DNA from: JBLHOS01 sp047623825
GTDB lineage: Bacteria > Pseudomonadota > Alphaproteobacteria > Rhodobacterales > Rhodobacteraceae
Reading direction: 5' to 3'
Assembly (NCBI GenBank): GCA_047623825.1
Contig: JBLHOS010000037.1
Location: forward strand, 1 to 28,404
DNA length: 28,404 bases
In this document: positions 15,193 through 23,365 of the stretch, piece by piece
Numbering within the stretch: position 1 is the stretch's first letter
Layout: each line of letters opens with the position of its first letter
Made by a program: the position numbers and the translations under genes
Notes under the pieces: model-generated
What the model was told of the DNA's origin: nothing
The model's database searches: none
The model's input: the letters and a program-made list of their open reading frames with translations, nothing else

Positions 15193-16533
15193 ATGATCAA
15201 AATTGCTTTTATCGGCGCAGGTTCGACGATCTTTATGAAGAATATCGTTGGTGATGCGCTGCAGATGCCCGCGTTGGCGGACGCCCAAATTGCCTTGATG
15301 GATATCGATCCGCTTCGGTTGGCGGAATCTGAACTGGTGGCGTGCAAGATCATCGCGGCATTGGGTGTTGGCGCAACCGTCAAGACGTTCGCGGATCAGC
15401 GCCGCGCGCTGGATGGGGCCGATTTCGTTGTCACCGCGTTCCAGATCGGTGGCTACAAACCCTCAACCATAATCGATTTTGAGATCCCCAAAGCTTACGG
15501 ATTACGCCAAACTATTGCCGACACGCTTGGCGTTGGGGGGATCATGCGGGGCCTGCGCACCGTGCCGCATCTGTGGTCGGTCGCCGCCGACATGGCTGAG
15601 TTGTGCCCAAATGCGCAACTGCTGCAATACGTCAATCCAATGGCGATCAACACTTGGGCGCTGGCCGAACGCTATCCCCAGATCAAACAGGTCGGCCTGT
15701 GCCATTCGGTGCAAAATACCGTCGAAGAATTCGCCTATGATTTGGATATCCCGCAAGACGAAATCCGTTACCGCGTCGCAGGCGTAAATCACGTCGCATT
15801 CTTTCTGGACATCACCCATCAGGGCCGCGATCTGTATCCTGCGTTGCGCCAAGGCTACCGCGCTGGCCGGATCCCAAAACCGCCGCTGCACCAACTGCGC
15901 TGCCCCAATAAAGTCCGCTATGAGGTGATGGACCATCTGGGCTATTTCTGCACTGAAAGCTCTGAGCATTTAGCTGAATACGTGCCGTGGTTCATCAAGG
16001 ATGGTCGGAATGATCTTATAGAACAATTTGGGATCCCGCTGGATGAATACCCAACAAGGTGTCTTGAGCAGATGGCAGATTGGTCGACGCAAGCCAAAGC
16101 CTACAGCGCGTCCGATCAGATCAAGGTCACCAAAAGCCATGAGTTCGCAGCAGAGCTGATGAACGCGATCGTCACTGACACGCCTTATTTGGCCTACGGC
16201 AATCTGCCTAATCACGGCCAGTTGCCGCAATTGCCGATGGGCGCCGCCGTTGAGACCCCTTGCTTGGTCGACGCCAACGGCGTGCAGCCGACTACGATTA
16301 ATGATATCCCACCGCAACTGGTTGCGCTGATGCGTACCCAGATCAATGTGCAAGAACTGACCGTCCGGGCCCTGACCGAAGAGAATTCAGAATACCTGTA
16401 TCACGCGGCCATGATGGACCCGCACACTGCCGCTGAACTGGACCTGCGTCAGATACGGGCCCTTATGACCGATCTCTTGGTTGCCCATGGCGACATGATC
16501 CCCGAATGGGCGCGAAAAAGGAAAGCCGCATGA
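15193..16533 (+). CDS. melA: Alpha-galactosidase, glycoside hydrolase family 4 (MelA-like)
   Basis: A 446-residue cytoplasmic glycosidase that uses NAD+ and a divalent metal to cleave by a redox-elimination mechanism. The N-terminal Rossmann motif is IAFIGAGSTIFMKNI (4-18). QIGGYKPSTIIDFEIPKAYG and QTIADTLGVGGIMRGLRT closely follow E. coli MelA as I remember it. The metal ligands expected in GH4 are Cys170 in GLCHSVQNT and His200 in GVNHVAF. CHS at 170-172 is the form typical of alpha-galactosidases, not 6-phospho-glucosidases. With no PTS in the operon, an unphosphorylated galactoside such as melibiose, raffinose or galactosylglycerol is likely. Its stop overlaps the dehydratase start (ATGA). 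Confidence 0.93.
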   Translation: MIKIAFIGAGSTIFMKNIVGDALQMPALADAQIALMDIDPLRLAESELVACKIIAALGVGATVKTFADQRRALDGADFVVTAFQIGGYKPSTIIDFEIPKAYGLRQTIADTLGVGGIMRGLRTVPHLWSVAADMAELCPNAQLLQYVNPMAINTWALAERYPQIKQVGLCHSVQNTVEEFAYDLDIPQDEIRYRVAGVNHVAFFLDITHQGRDLYPALRQGYRAGRIPKPPLHQLRCPNKVRYEVMDHLGYFCTESSEHLAEYVPWFIKDGRNDLIEQFGIPLDEYPTRCLEQMADWSTQAKAYSASDQIKVTKSHEFAAELMNAIVTDTPYLAYGNLPNHGQLPQLPMGAAVETPCLVDANGVQPTTINDIPPQLVALMRTQINVQELTVRALTEENSEYLYHAAMMDPHTAAELDLRQIRALMTDLLVAHGDMIPEWARKRKAA

Positions 16534-18242
16534 CTAAACGTCGCTCCCAAAATTGGTATGGCAAGCACGACAAGGACGGGTTCATTCACCGCTCTTGGAT
16601 GAAAAATCAGGGCTTTCCTGATCACGTATTTGACGGCCGCCCAATCATCGGTATCTGCAATACTTGGTCGGAACTGACACCTTGCAACTCGGGCCTGCGC
16701 GTCCTTGCTGAGGGGGTCAAGCGCGGCGTCTGGGAGGCGGGCGGCTTTCCAGTTGAGTTTCCGGTGATGAGCCTTGGGGAAACCCAAATGAAACCAACTG
16801 CGATGTTGTTTCGTAATCTGTTGGCAATGGATGTTGAGGAAAGCATTCGCGCCTACGGCATTGATGGCGTCGTGCTTTTGGGTGGCTGCGACAAAACAAC
16901 CCCCGGTCAGTTGATGGGGGCGGCATCGGTCGATCTGCCGTCTATCGTGGTCAGCTCTGGCCCAATGCTGAACGGCAAGTGGAAGGGCAAGGACATCGGG
17001 TCTGGCACCGACGTTTGGCGGTTTTCTGAGGACGTGCGCGCTGGCGAAATGACCTTGCAGGATTTCATGGCGGCTGAGTCTGGTATGTCGCGCAGCGCAG
17101 GCGTTTGTATGACGATGGGAACTGCCTCCACCATGGCCTCAATCGTTGAGGCGATGGGGATGAGCTTACCGACCAACGCAGCTTTGCCTGCAGTTGACGC
17201 CCGCCGCATGGCACTGGCGCATCTGACCGGAAAACGCATCGTCGAGATGGTTGAGGAGGATCTTAAACCGTCTGACATCATGACCAAGGCCAGCTTTGAA
17301 AACGCGATCCTTGCCAATGCGGCTGTCGGTGGCTCAACCAATGCGGTTGTTCATCTGTTGGCACTTGCGGGCCGTGTCGGCGTTGATCTGACGCTAGATG
17401 ATTTTGAGATCGGTGGCGAAGTTCCACTGCTGGTCAATTGTATGCCGTCGGGCACTTATCTGATGGAGGATTTTTGCTATGCTGGTGGCATGCCGGTTGT
17501 CTTGTCAGAATTGGCAGGTGCGAACCTTTTGCGCCGCGCACGCACGGTTCTGGGGGGCGATATCAGCGTCTATTCTGACGGCGCCGAATGCTATAATTCG
17601 GATGTGATCCGCAGCTTTGCAGATCCGCTGAAACCCGCCGCTGGTCTGCGAGTGTTGCGCGGTAATCTTGCACCCGATGGGGCCATCGTCAAACCATCCG
17701 CTGCGACCGATGCATTGCTGGAGCATGAAGGTGTGGCGCATGTGTTCAGCTCTATCGAAGATATGAAAGCCAACATCGACCGCGAAGATTTGCCCGTGAC
17801 CAAGGACACTATTTTAGTGCTCAAAGGCTGCGGCCCCAAGGGCTATCCTGGCATGCCAGAGGTCGGAAATATGCCGATCCCGGCCAAGCTGGTGAAAGAG
17901 GGCGTTCGTGACATGGTCCGCGTCAGTGATGCCCGGATGTCGGGCACTGCCTTTGGGACCGTCGTGCTGCATGTCACGCCTGAGGCGCAAGCGGGCGGGA
18001 CATTGGCGCTGGTTCAAACCGGTGACCGGATCAAGCTGTCGGCAAAAAATGGCATTTTGGAATTACTAGTCGATGAGGTTGAGCTTGCCACGCGCCGCGC
18101 CGCTTGGCAGCCAGATCCACCGCACTACACGAGGGGTTATGCCAAGCTTTATGTTGACCACGTGTTGCAGGCCGACAAAGGGGCTGATCTGGACTTCCTC
18201 GTTGGCAAGGATACACGCCTTGTGACGCGGGAAAGCCACTGA
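16530..18242 (+). CDS. IlvD/Edd-family sugar-acid dehydratase (L-arabinonate/D-galactonate dehydratase type)
   Basis: A 570-residue [2Fe-2S] dehydratase. The ATG at 16530 overlaps the melA stop and has an AAAAAGGAAAG site; a longer in-frame start at 16506 is less likely. Cys52, Cys120 and Cys193 (in TPCNSG, GGCDKTTPG and AGVCMTMG) have the spacing of the cluster ligands of Rhizobium L-arabinonate dehydratase as I recall it, and DARMSGTAFGTV near the C-terminus carries the proposed catalytic Ser. That enzyme class also takes D-galactonate and D-fuconate. Between melA, dgoK and dgoA, the likely reaction is D-galactonate to 2-keto-3-deoxygalactonate. No enolase-type DgoD is encoded in the operon. 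L-arabinonate activity is the main alternative. Confidence 0.9.
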   Translation: MTKRRSQNWYGKHDKDGFIHRSWMKNQGFPDHVFDGRPIIGICNTWSELTPCNSGLRVLAEGVKRGVWEAGGFPVEFPVMSLGETQMKPTAMLFRNLLAMDVEESIRAYGIDGVVLLGGCDKTTPGQLMGAASVDLPSIVVSSGPMLNGKWKGKDIGSGTDVWRFSEDVRAGEMTLQDFMAAESGMSRSAGVCMTMGTASTMASIVEAMGMSLPTNAALPAVDARRMALAHLTGKRIVEMVEEDLKPSDIMTKASFENAILANAAVGGSTNAVVHLLALAGRVGVDLTLDDFEIGGEVPLLVNCMPSGTYLMEDFCYAGGMPVVLSELAGANLLRRARTVLGGDISVYSDGAECYNSDVIRSFADPLKPAAGLRVLRGNLAPDGAIVKPSAATDALLEHEGVAHVFSSIEDMKANIDREDLPVTKDTILVLKGCGPKGYPGMPEVGNMPIPAKLVKEGVRDMVRVSDARMSGTAFGTVVLHVTPEAQAGGTLALVQTGDRIKLSAKNGILELLVDEVELATRRAAWQPDPPHYTRGYAKLYVDHVLQADKGADLDFLVGKDTRLVTRESH

Positions 18243-18317
18243 TGCCGGCGCGCGTCGGATGCATCAGTTGTGCATTGGATGCGCAGCGTTTGTGCATCCT
18301 GAATTTTGAGGGTTCGA
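18243..18317 (+). promoter_or_regulatory. Repeat-bearing spacer and stem-loop upstream of the SDR gene
   Basis: This is the only real gap in the enzyme part of the operon. GGATGCGCA (18277-18285) pairs with TGTGCATCC (18291-18299) with one G-U pair around a 5-base loop. The octamer TTGTGCAT also occurs twice, at 18268-18275 and 18290-18297, 22 bases apart (about two helical turns), and GGATGC at 18257-18262 and 18277-18282. It could be an intercistronic RNA hairpin or a secondary operator. A TGAGGG ribosome binding site follows for the next gene. Confidence 0.5.
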
Positions 18318-19088
18318 ATGACTGATTTGCCTACCTATCCCGATCTTGACGGTGCCTCCGTGTTTATCACCGGTGGCGGCTCTGGCATCGGCGCATCATT
18401 GACTGAGGGTTTTCTAAAACAAGGCGCCAAGGTTGCGTTCGTCCAACGCTCTGACGGATCGGAATTTGCGGATCAGATGGTATCTGAAACTGGTCAGCGC
18501 CCACTATTTATTCAATGTGACATCACCGATATTGAGGCATTGCAAGGCGCGGTTGCCCAAGCGTCCGACGCGCATGGCACCGTCACCCGTTTGGTTAACA
18601 ATGCTGCAAATGATAAACGGCACAGCACCGAAGAGGTGACACCGGATTTTTGGGATTGGATGCAAGCCATTAATCTTAAAGCGTATTTCTTTGCATGTCA
18701 GGCGGTGGTTGCGGGAATGCGGGACGCAGGCGGCGGTGCAATCGTTAACTTCTCGTCGATTTCCTACATGATGGGCAACGCCGGATACCCGGCCTACACC
18801 ACTGCGAATGGCGGTATAGCCGCGATGACCCGCAGCCTTGCGCGGGAATTTGGGCTGGACAAGATCCGGGTCAACTCCTTGATGCCCGGATGGGTCCTGA
18901 CACAAAAGCAACTGGACCTTTGGGCCAACCCAACAGATCTGGCCGCACATCTGGAACGCCAGTGCCTAAAGTCGCATTTGGCCCCGCAAGATATCGTCGG
19001 TGGCACGCTGTTTTTGGCATCTGACGCTAGCCGCATGATGACGGGCCAAGCCCTTGTCATTGATGGTGGCGTCGTGGTCACCGGATGA
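18318..19088 (+). CDS. SDR-family sugar 1-dehydrogenase (probable D-galactose dehydrogenase), catalytic Lys replaced
   Basis: A 256-residue NAD(P)-dependent oxidoreductase expected to oxidise galactose to galactonolactone. I use the ATG at 18318, preceded by TGAGGG; a TTG 12 bases earlier is in frame. The cofactor motif is TGGGSGIG (18-25), VNNAAND (93-99) matches the sugar-dehydrogenase subgroup, the active-site Ser is 147 and Tyr is 160. In the Y-x-x-x-K motif the Lys is Asn164 (YTTANGG, codon AAT), normally an almost invariant position. Either activity is reduced or altered, or this is a point mutation or base error. The stop overlaps dgoK (ATGA). Alternative substrates are L-arabinose or D-fucose. 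Confidence 0.85.
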   Translation: MTDLPTYPDLDGASVFITGGGSGIGASLTEGFLKQGAKVAFVQRSDGSEFADQMVSETGQRPLFIQCDITDIEALQGAVAQASDAHGTVTRLVNNAANDKRHSTEEVTPDFWDWMQAINLKAYFFACQAVVAGMRDAGGGAIVNFSSISYMMGNAGYPAYTTANGGIAAMTRSLAREFGLDKIRVNSLMPGWVLTQKQLDLWANPTDLAAHLERQCLKSHLAPQDIVGGTLFLASDASRMMTGQALVIDGGVVVTG

Positions 19089-20005
19089 TGAGCGCCTCCC
19101 CTAAATATGCCGATTGGATTGCTGTTGATTGGGGCACCTCACGACTGCGGGCATGGGCCATGCAAGGCGTCGATACTGTACTATCTTACGCTTCTTCTGA
19201 TGATGGAATGGGGACGCTAACGCAGCCTAAATTTGAACCCGCACTGCTGCGCTTGATTGAGCCTTGGCTTGGTGCGGGCCACATCAATGTCGTGGCTTGT
19301 GGCATGGTCGGATCACGTCAGGGATGGGCTGAAGCGGCTTATGTGCCGGTGCCCTGCAAACCCGGCCTCGCCCGTCTGCATCCGGTCCTCACATTGGACC
19401 CGCGTATTTCACTATCCATCCTGCCCGGCGTCAGTCAGGCCAACCCGCCAGACGTCATGCGCGGCGAAGAAACTCAGATCGCGGGGTTCCTGCACAAGTT
19501 CCCGAATTTCGACGGTGTGTTGTGTCTGCCCGGAACGCACACCAAATGGGTGCACCTAAGTGCTGCTGAAATCGTAAGTTTTCAAACCTTTATGACAGGC
19601 GAGATGTTCGCACTGCTCGCCACGCAAAGCGTGTTACGTCACAGCGTCGATCCCGATCATCACACGCCTGATCTATTCTTGGAGGCCGTAAGCGATAGCC
19701 TGTCGCGTCCAGAGCGTATCGCGCAACGCCTGTTTTCTCTGCGGGCCAATGGGTTACTGAATGGCCCTGACCCACAGGCCGCGCGAGCCCGTTTATCGGG
19801 TAGTCTGATCGGGTTAGAGCTGGCCGGTGCGCGCCCGTATTGGTTGGGCCAACAAGTCGCAATTGCCGGAACCCCAGCCCTAGCTGCCCTTTACGAAACC
19901 GCTCTTGCCGCCCAAGGTGTGCCTGTCGAATGCTACGCGGCTGACGATCTGACGCGCGCAGGTCTGGCATCGGCTTATGCCTCTTTAACGGAGATTGCAG
20001 TATGA
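19085..20005 (+). CDS. dgoK: 2-dehydro-3-deoxygalactonokinase (DgoK)
   Basis: A 306-residue cytoplasmic kinase that phosphorylates 2-keto-3-deoxygalactonate (KDGal) on C6 using ATP. The N-terminal phosphate-binding segment DWIAVDWGTSRLRAWAM (10-26) and the strings VACGMVGSRQGW, EETQIAGFL, LCLPGTHTKWV and FMTGEMFALL are characteristic of DgoK. It starts ATGATG at the SDR stop, so MMSASP or MSASP may be the true start. It overlaps the next gene, dgoA, by 4 bases, pairing kinase and aldolase for steps four and five of the De Ley-Doudoroff route. Confidence 0.95.
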   Translation: MMSASPKYADWIAVDWGTSRLRAWAMQGVDTVLSYASSDDGMGTLTQPKFEPALLRLIEPWLGAGHINVVACGMVGSRQGWAEAAYVPVPCKPGLARLHPVLTLDPRISLSILPGVSQANPPDVMRGEETQIAGFLHKFPNFDGVLCLPGTHTKWVHLSAAEIVSFQTFMTGEMFALLATQSVLRHSVDPDHHTPDLFLEAVSDSLSRPERIAQRLFSLRANGLLNGPDPQAARARLSGSLIGLELAGARPYWLGQQVAIAGTPALAALYETALAAQGVPVECYAADDLTRAGLASAYASLTEIAV

Positions 20006-20607
20006 GCCGCCCTTTGATTGCGATCTTGCGTGGGATCACGCCTGCCGACGCTGTCGCCGTTGCTGGCGCGTTGGTTGACGCCGGTATTGACCGGATCGAG
20101 GTGCCGTTGAATTCACCTGATCCCTTTGACAGCATTGCGAAAATGGCCACTGCCTTCGGTGATATCGCCTTAATCGGTGCGGGGACAGTTCTGACCCCGG
20201 CAGACGTCGAAAAGGTTGCCCAAGCGGGGGGGCGGATCATCGTTTCCCCCAACACCAATACTGCGGTGATTGCGGCGACAAAATCGCTTGGCCTCCAAAG
20301 TTTTCCGGGGGTTCTGACCCCAAGCGAGTGCTTTGCAGCGCTGGGCGCTGGTGCCGATGGCCTGAAGGTTTTTCCAAGCGTCATGATGGGGATTGATGGG
20401 CTGAAAGCGATCCGTGCAGTGCTGCCCAAAGAGACTGAGATCTACATGGTTGGTGGCGTTGGCCCCGCAAATTTTGCTGAATGGCTGGCCGCCGGAGCCA
20501 GTGGATTTGGCATCGGAACAGCGCTTTATCAACCGGGCCGCAGTGCCGCAGATGTCGCCAAACGCGCCGCTGAAATGGTCCTGTCCTTCGATGAGGCAAT
20601 GGGATGA
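20002..20607 (+). CDS. dgoA: 2-dehydro-3-deoxy-6-phosphogalactonate aldolase (DgoA)
   Basis: A 201-residue cytoplasmic class I aldolase that splits KDPGal into pyruvate and D-glyceraldehyde-3-phosphate. The motif ILRGITPADAV (8-18), Glu33 in RIEVPLNSP, and the Schiff-base Lys122 in DGLKVFPSV are those expected of the KDPG/KDPGal aldolase fold. The IEVPLNSP variant and the neighbouring dgoK favour KDPGal over KDPG. It overlaps both neighbours by ATGA. Confidence 0.95.
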   Translation: MSRPLIAILRGITPADAVAVAGALVDAGIDRIEVPLNSPDPFDSIAKMATAFGDIALIGAGTVLTPADVEKVAQAGGRIIVSPNTNTAVIAATKSLGLQSFPGVLTPSECFAALGAGADGLKVFPSVMMGIDGLKAIRAVLPKETEIYMVGGVGPANFAEWLAAGASGFGIGTALYQPGRSAADVAKRAAEMVLSFDEAMG

Positions 20608-21467
20608 CATCCGTCATTTTTGATGATCGGGCCTGTTTGTTGGGTGAGGGGCCATTGTGGCACCCGTTGCGCCACCAACTGTTTTGGTTTGATATTATGG
20701 GCAAACGGTTGCTGTCACAGGATCAATCAGGCCCCAAAATCTGGCAATTTGACAGACATGTCTCAGCGGCTGGATGGGTTAATTCTGATCAACTGATAAT
20801 CGCATCAGAGCGAGATTTGTTCTTGTTTGATCTGCAAGATGGATCGCAAACCACGCTGGTCCCGCTGGAGGCGGACAACCCGATTACCCGGTCAAACGAT
20901 GGGCGTGCTGATCCGCAGGGTGGCATATGGATTGGCACGATGGGTAAGCGTGCGGATACAGACGCGGGCGCGATCTACCGCTATTATCGCGGTGAGGTTC
21001 GCCAGCTTTTTGACAAGATCTCGATCAGCAATTCGATTTGTTTTTCACCTGACGGCGCGTGGGCGTATTTCTCAGACACTGCGCAACATCTTGTCTGGCG
21101 CCAGCCACTGACCGCCACTGATGGATGGCCAAACGGTGAGCCTCAGATCTATTTGGATCACCGCAAAACCGGTCTCAACCCAGACGGGGCCGTCGTTGAT
21201 ACTGACGGTAATTTCTGGTGCGCGGAATGGGGCGCAAGCCGTGTGTCTTGTTATGATCCGGCTGGACAGATCTTACACCAGATTACCGTTGCAGCGTCGC
21301 GGCCGACATGCCCTGCATTTGGTGGTTCTGATCTGTCAGTGCTCTATGTGACCTCTGCGCGTCAGGGCCTAGCACCCGATGCTGAGACTACGGAACCTGA
21401 CGCCGGAAAGACATTTGCGATTTTGACAACGGCGACGGGCCAAAAAGAACATCAGGTGATTTTGTGA
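20604..21467 (+). CDS. SMP-30/gluconolactonase-family sugar lactonase (probable galactonolactonase)
   Basis: A 287-residue six-bladed beta-propeller hydrolase that would open D-galactono-1,4/1,5-lactone to galactonate. Metal-site residues are recognisable: Glu in LLGEGPLWHP (about residue 15), Asn in TRSNDGRADPQGGIWIGTMG, Asn in TGLNPDGAVVD and Asp in FGGSDLSVLYVTSAR. No signal peptide is seen, so it acts in the cytoplasm next to the dehydrogenase. It overlaps dgoA by ATGA and the beta-galactosidase by GTGA. Its exact lactone substrate is inferred from the operon only. Confidence 0.92.
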   Translation: MTSVIFDDRACLLGEGPLWHPLRHQLFWFDIMGKRLLSQDQSGPKIWQFDRHVSAAGWVNSDQLIIASERDLFLFDLQDGSQTTLVPLEADNPITRSNDGRADPQGGIWIGTMGKRADTDAGAIYRYYRGEVRQLFDKISISNSICFSPDGAWAYFSDTAQHLVWRQPLTATDGWPNGEPQIYLDHRKTGLNPDGAVVDTDGNFWCAEWGASRVSCYDPAGQILHQITVAASRPTCPAFGGSDLSVLYVTSARQGLAPDAETTEPDAGKTFAILTTATGQKEHQVIL

Positions 21468-23365
21468 AACGAACGCTGGGAACTTGTTACTATCCCGAAC
21501 ATTGGCCCGAAGAGATTTGGGCCGAAGATGCCGCGCGGATGGTTGAGATTGGCCTGACATGGGTCCGGATCGGCGAATTTGCCTGGTCCCGGCTTGAACC
21601 GCAACCTGGGCAACTGGATTTCGGTTGGATGGACCGAGCGATCGCGACGCTGGGGGCGGCAGGCCTCAGGGTCGTTCTGGGCACTCCGACTGCGACGCCA
21701 CCCCGCTGGATGCTGGAACGTTACCCCGACATGCTGGCAACTGATGCCCAAGGCCATCCGCGCGGCTTTGGCTCACGTCGCCACTATTGTTTTAGCCATG
21801 ATGGGTTCCGTACGGAGGCTGTTCGTATCACCGAATTGCTGGCGCATCGGTATGGATCGAACCCGCATGTTGCGGCATGGCAAACTGACAATGAATATGG
21901 CTGCCATGATACGACGCTGTCGTATTCTCCTGCCGCGCGCGACGCATTTCGTAATTGGTGCGCGCAGCGATATCAGTCGCCTGACGCGCTGAACCGTGCT
22001 TGGGGCAATGTGTTCTGGTCGATGGAATATGCGCAGTTTGATGAAATTGAGCTGCCTGCCCTGACAGTGACTGAAGCGAACCCGGCGCATATGATGGCGT
22101 TTCGGCGGTTTTCGTCGGATCAGGTTGCTAGATTTAATCTGACACAAGTTGATGCGATCCGTCGCCATTCCGATGTGCCAATCTCACACAATTACATGGG
22201 CCGGATCACAGAGTTTGATCATTTTGAGCTGGGTAAGCAGATGGAGATCGCGACTTGGGACAGCTATCCACTTGGCTTCCTTGAGGATCGCCTAGAGGCA
22301 TCAGATGGGCATAAACGCCACTTCATGCGACAAGGTGATCCGGATTTTCAGGCGTTCCATCATGATCTTTATCGCGCCGTTGGCCAAGGCCGCTGGTGGG
22401 TTATGGAGCAGCAGCCTGGCCCAGTGAATTGGGCGCCGCATAACCCCGCACCACTGCCCGGAATGGCACGGCTTTGGGCGTGGGAGGCGTTCGCCCACGG
22501 GGCCGAAGTGGTCAGTTATTTCCGCTGGCGACAGGCGCCTTTTGCGCAAGAGCAGATGCATGCAGGTATGTTGCGCCCTGATAGTGTCGCAGCCCCGGCA
22601 TATCATGAGGCCGCGCAGGTCGCCCAAGAGTTAAAGGCCATGCCAGAGGTTGCAATCGCGCAGGCCCCGGTTGCGATCGTCTTTGATTATGCGTCGGCGT
22701 GGGCCTGGGATGTGCAGCCGCAGGGCCGTGGGCTGGATTATTTTCGACTGGTCTTTGATATGTATCGTGGCCTGCGTCGGCTGGGGCTGTCGGTTGATGT
22801 GATAGCGCCGGACCGCGCCCATCTGCAGGGGTATCAATTGATCCTTGCACCGGGACTGGTCACCTTACCGCGGGCGTTTCTGGATGCGCTGATCGCATCA
22901 CGCGCGACCGTTATCCTTGGGCCGCGCGCCAATTCCAAAACATCAGAGTTTTCGATCCCGAACCCGTTGCCCCCCGCGTTGCCAGACTTAGACATTTTGG
23001 TCTCACGCGCTGAAAGCCTGCGCCCGGATGTGTCCGTGAAGGCAATTGGTGGTGGGGCTGTGCGGCATTGGCGTGAGATGCTGGAGGGCACGGCTGATAT
23101 CGTTGAGCAGGCTTCTGATGGTTGGCCAATCCTATGTAGGTCTGGAAAGCTGCATTATCTGGGCGGATGGCCGGATGAAGTGTTGTTGGACCGGATCTTG
23201 CGCCGTGTTGCTACTGCCGAACATCTGGCCGTTCAGACTATGCCTGAAGGGGTGCGCCAACGCGACGCCGCAGGGACGCGTTTCGTGTTCAATTACAATC
23301 CTGCTCCGGTTGAGTTTGATGGTGAATTCTTACCCGCAGCTGGCGTTACTTGGCACGCTATTTAG
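21464..23365 (+). CDS. Beta-galactosidase, glycoside hydrolase family 42
   Basis: A 633-residue cytoplasmic retaining glycosidase that releases galactose from beta-galactosides. It starts with GTG at 21464, overlapping the lactonase stop (GTGA). The N-terminal TIM barrel begins RTLGTCYYPEHWPEEIWAED. The acid/base Glu144 is in QTDNEYGCHD and the nucleophile Glu315 in WWVMEQQPGPVNW. A trimerisation-like domain (about 370-570, from VAIVFDYASAWAWDVQPQG) and a small C-terminal beta domain follow. No signal peptide is seen. The length is slightly below the GH42 norm of 650-690. It is the last gene of the operon, and its stop overlaps the convergent oxygenase gene by 4 bases. Confidence 0.94.
   Translation: MKRTLGTCYYPEHWPEEIWAEDAARMVEIGLTWVRIGEFAWSRLEPQPGQLDFGWMDRAIATLGAAGLRVVLGTPTATPPRWMLERYPDMLATDAQGHPRGFGSRRHYCFSHDGFRTEAVRITELLAHRYGSNPHVAAWQTDNEYGCHDTTLSYSPAARDAFRNWCAQRYQSPDALNRAWGNVFWSMEYAQFDEIELPALTVTEANPAHMMAFRRFSSDQVARFNLTQVDAIRRHSDVPISHNYMGRITEFDHFELGKQMEIATWDSYPLGFLEDRLEASDGHKRHFMRQGDPDFQAFHHDLYRAVGQGRWWVMEQQPGPVNWAPHNPAPLPGMARLWAWEAFAHGAEVVSYFRWRQAPFAQEQMHAGMLRPDSVAAPAYHEAAQVAQELKAMPEVAIAQAPVAIVFDYASAWAWDVQPQGRGLDYFRLVFDMYRGLRRLGLSVDVIAPDRAHLQGYQLILAPGLVTLPRAFLDALIASRATVILGPRANSKTSEFSIPNPLPPALPDLDILVSRAESLRPDVSVKAIGGGAVRHWREMLEGTADIVEQASDGWPILCRSGKLHYLGGWPDEVLLDRILRRVATAEHLAVQTMPEGVRQRDAAGTRFVFNYNPAPVEFDGEFLPAAGVTWHAI

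Noticed and set aside
19590..20429. 279-aa minus-strand open frame across dgoK/dgoA
   Set aside because: Antisense to two well-recognised genes; shadow.
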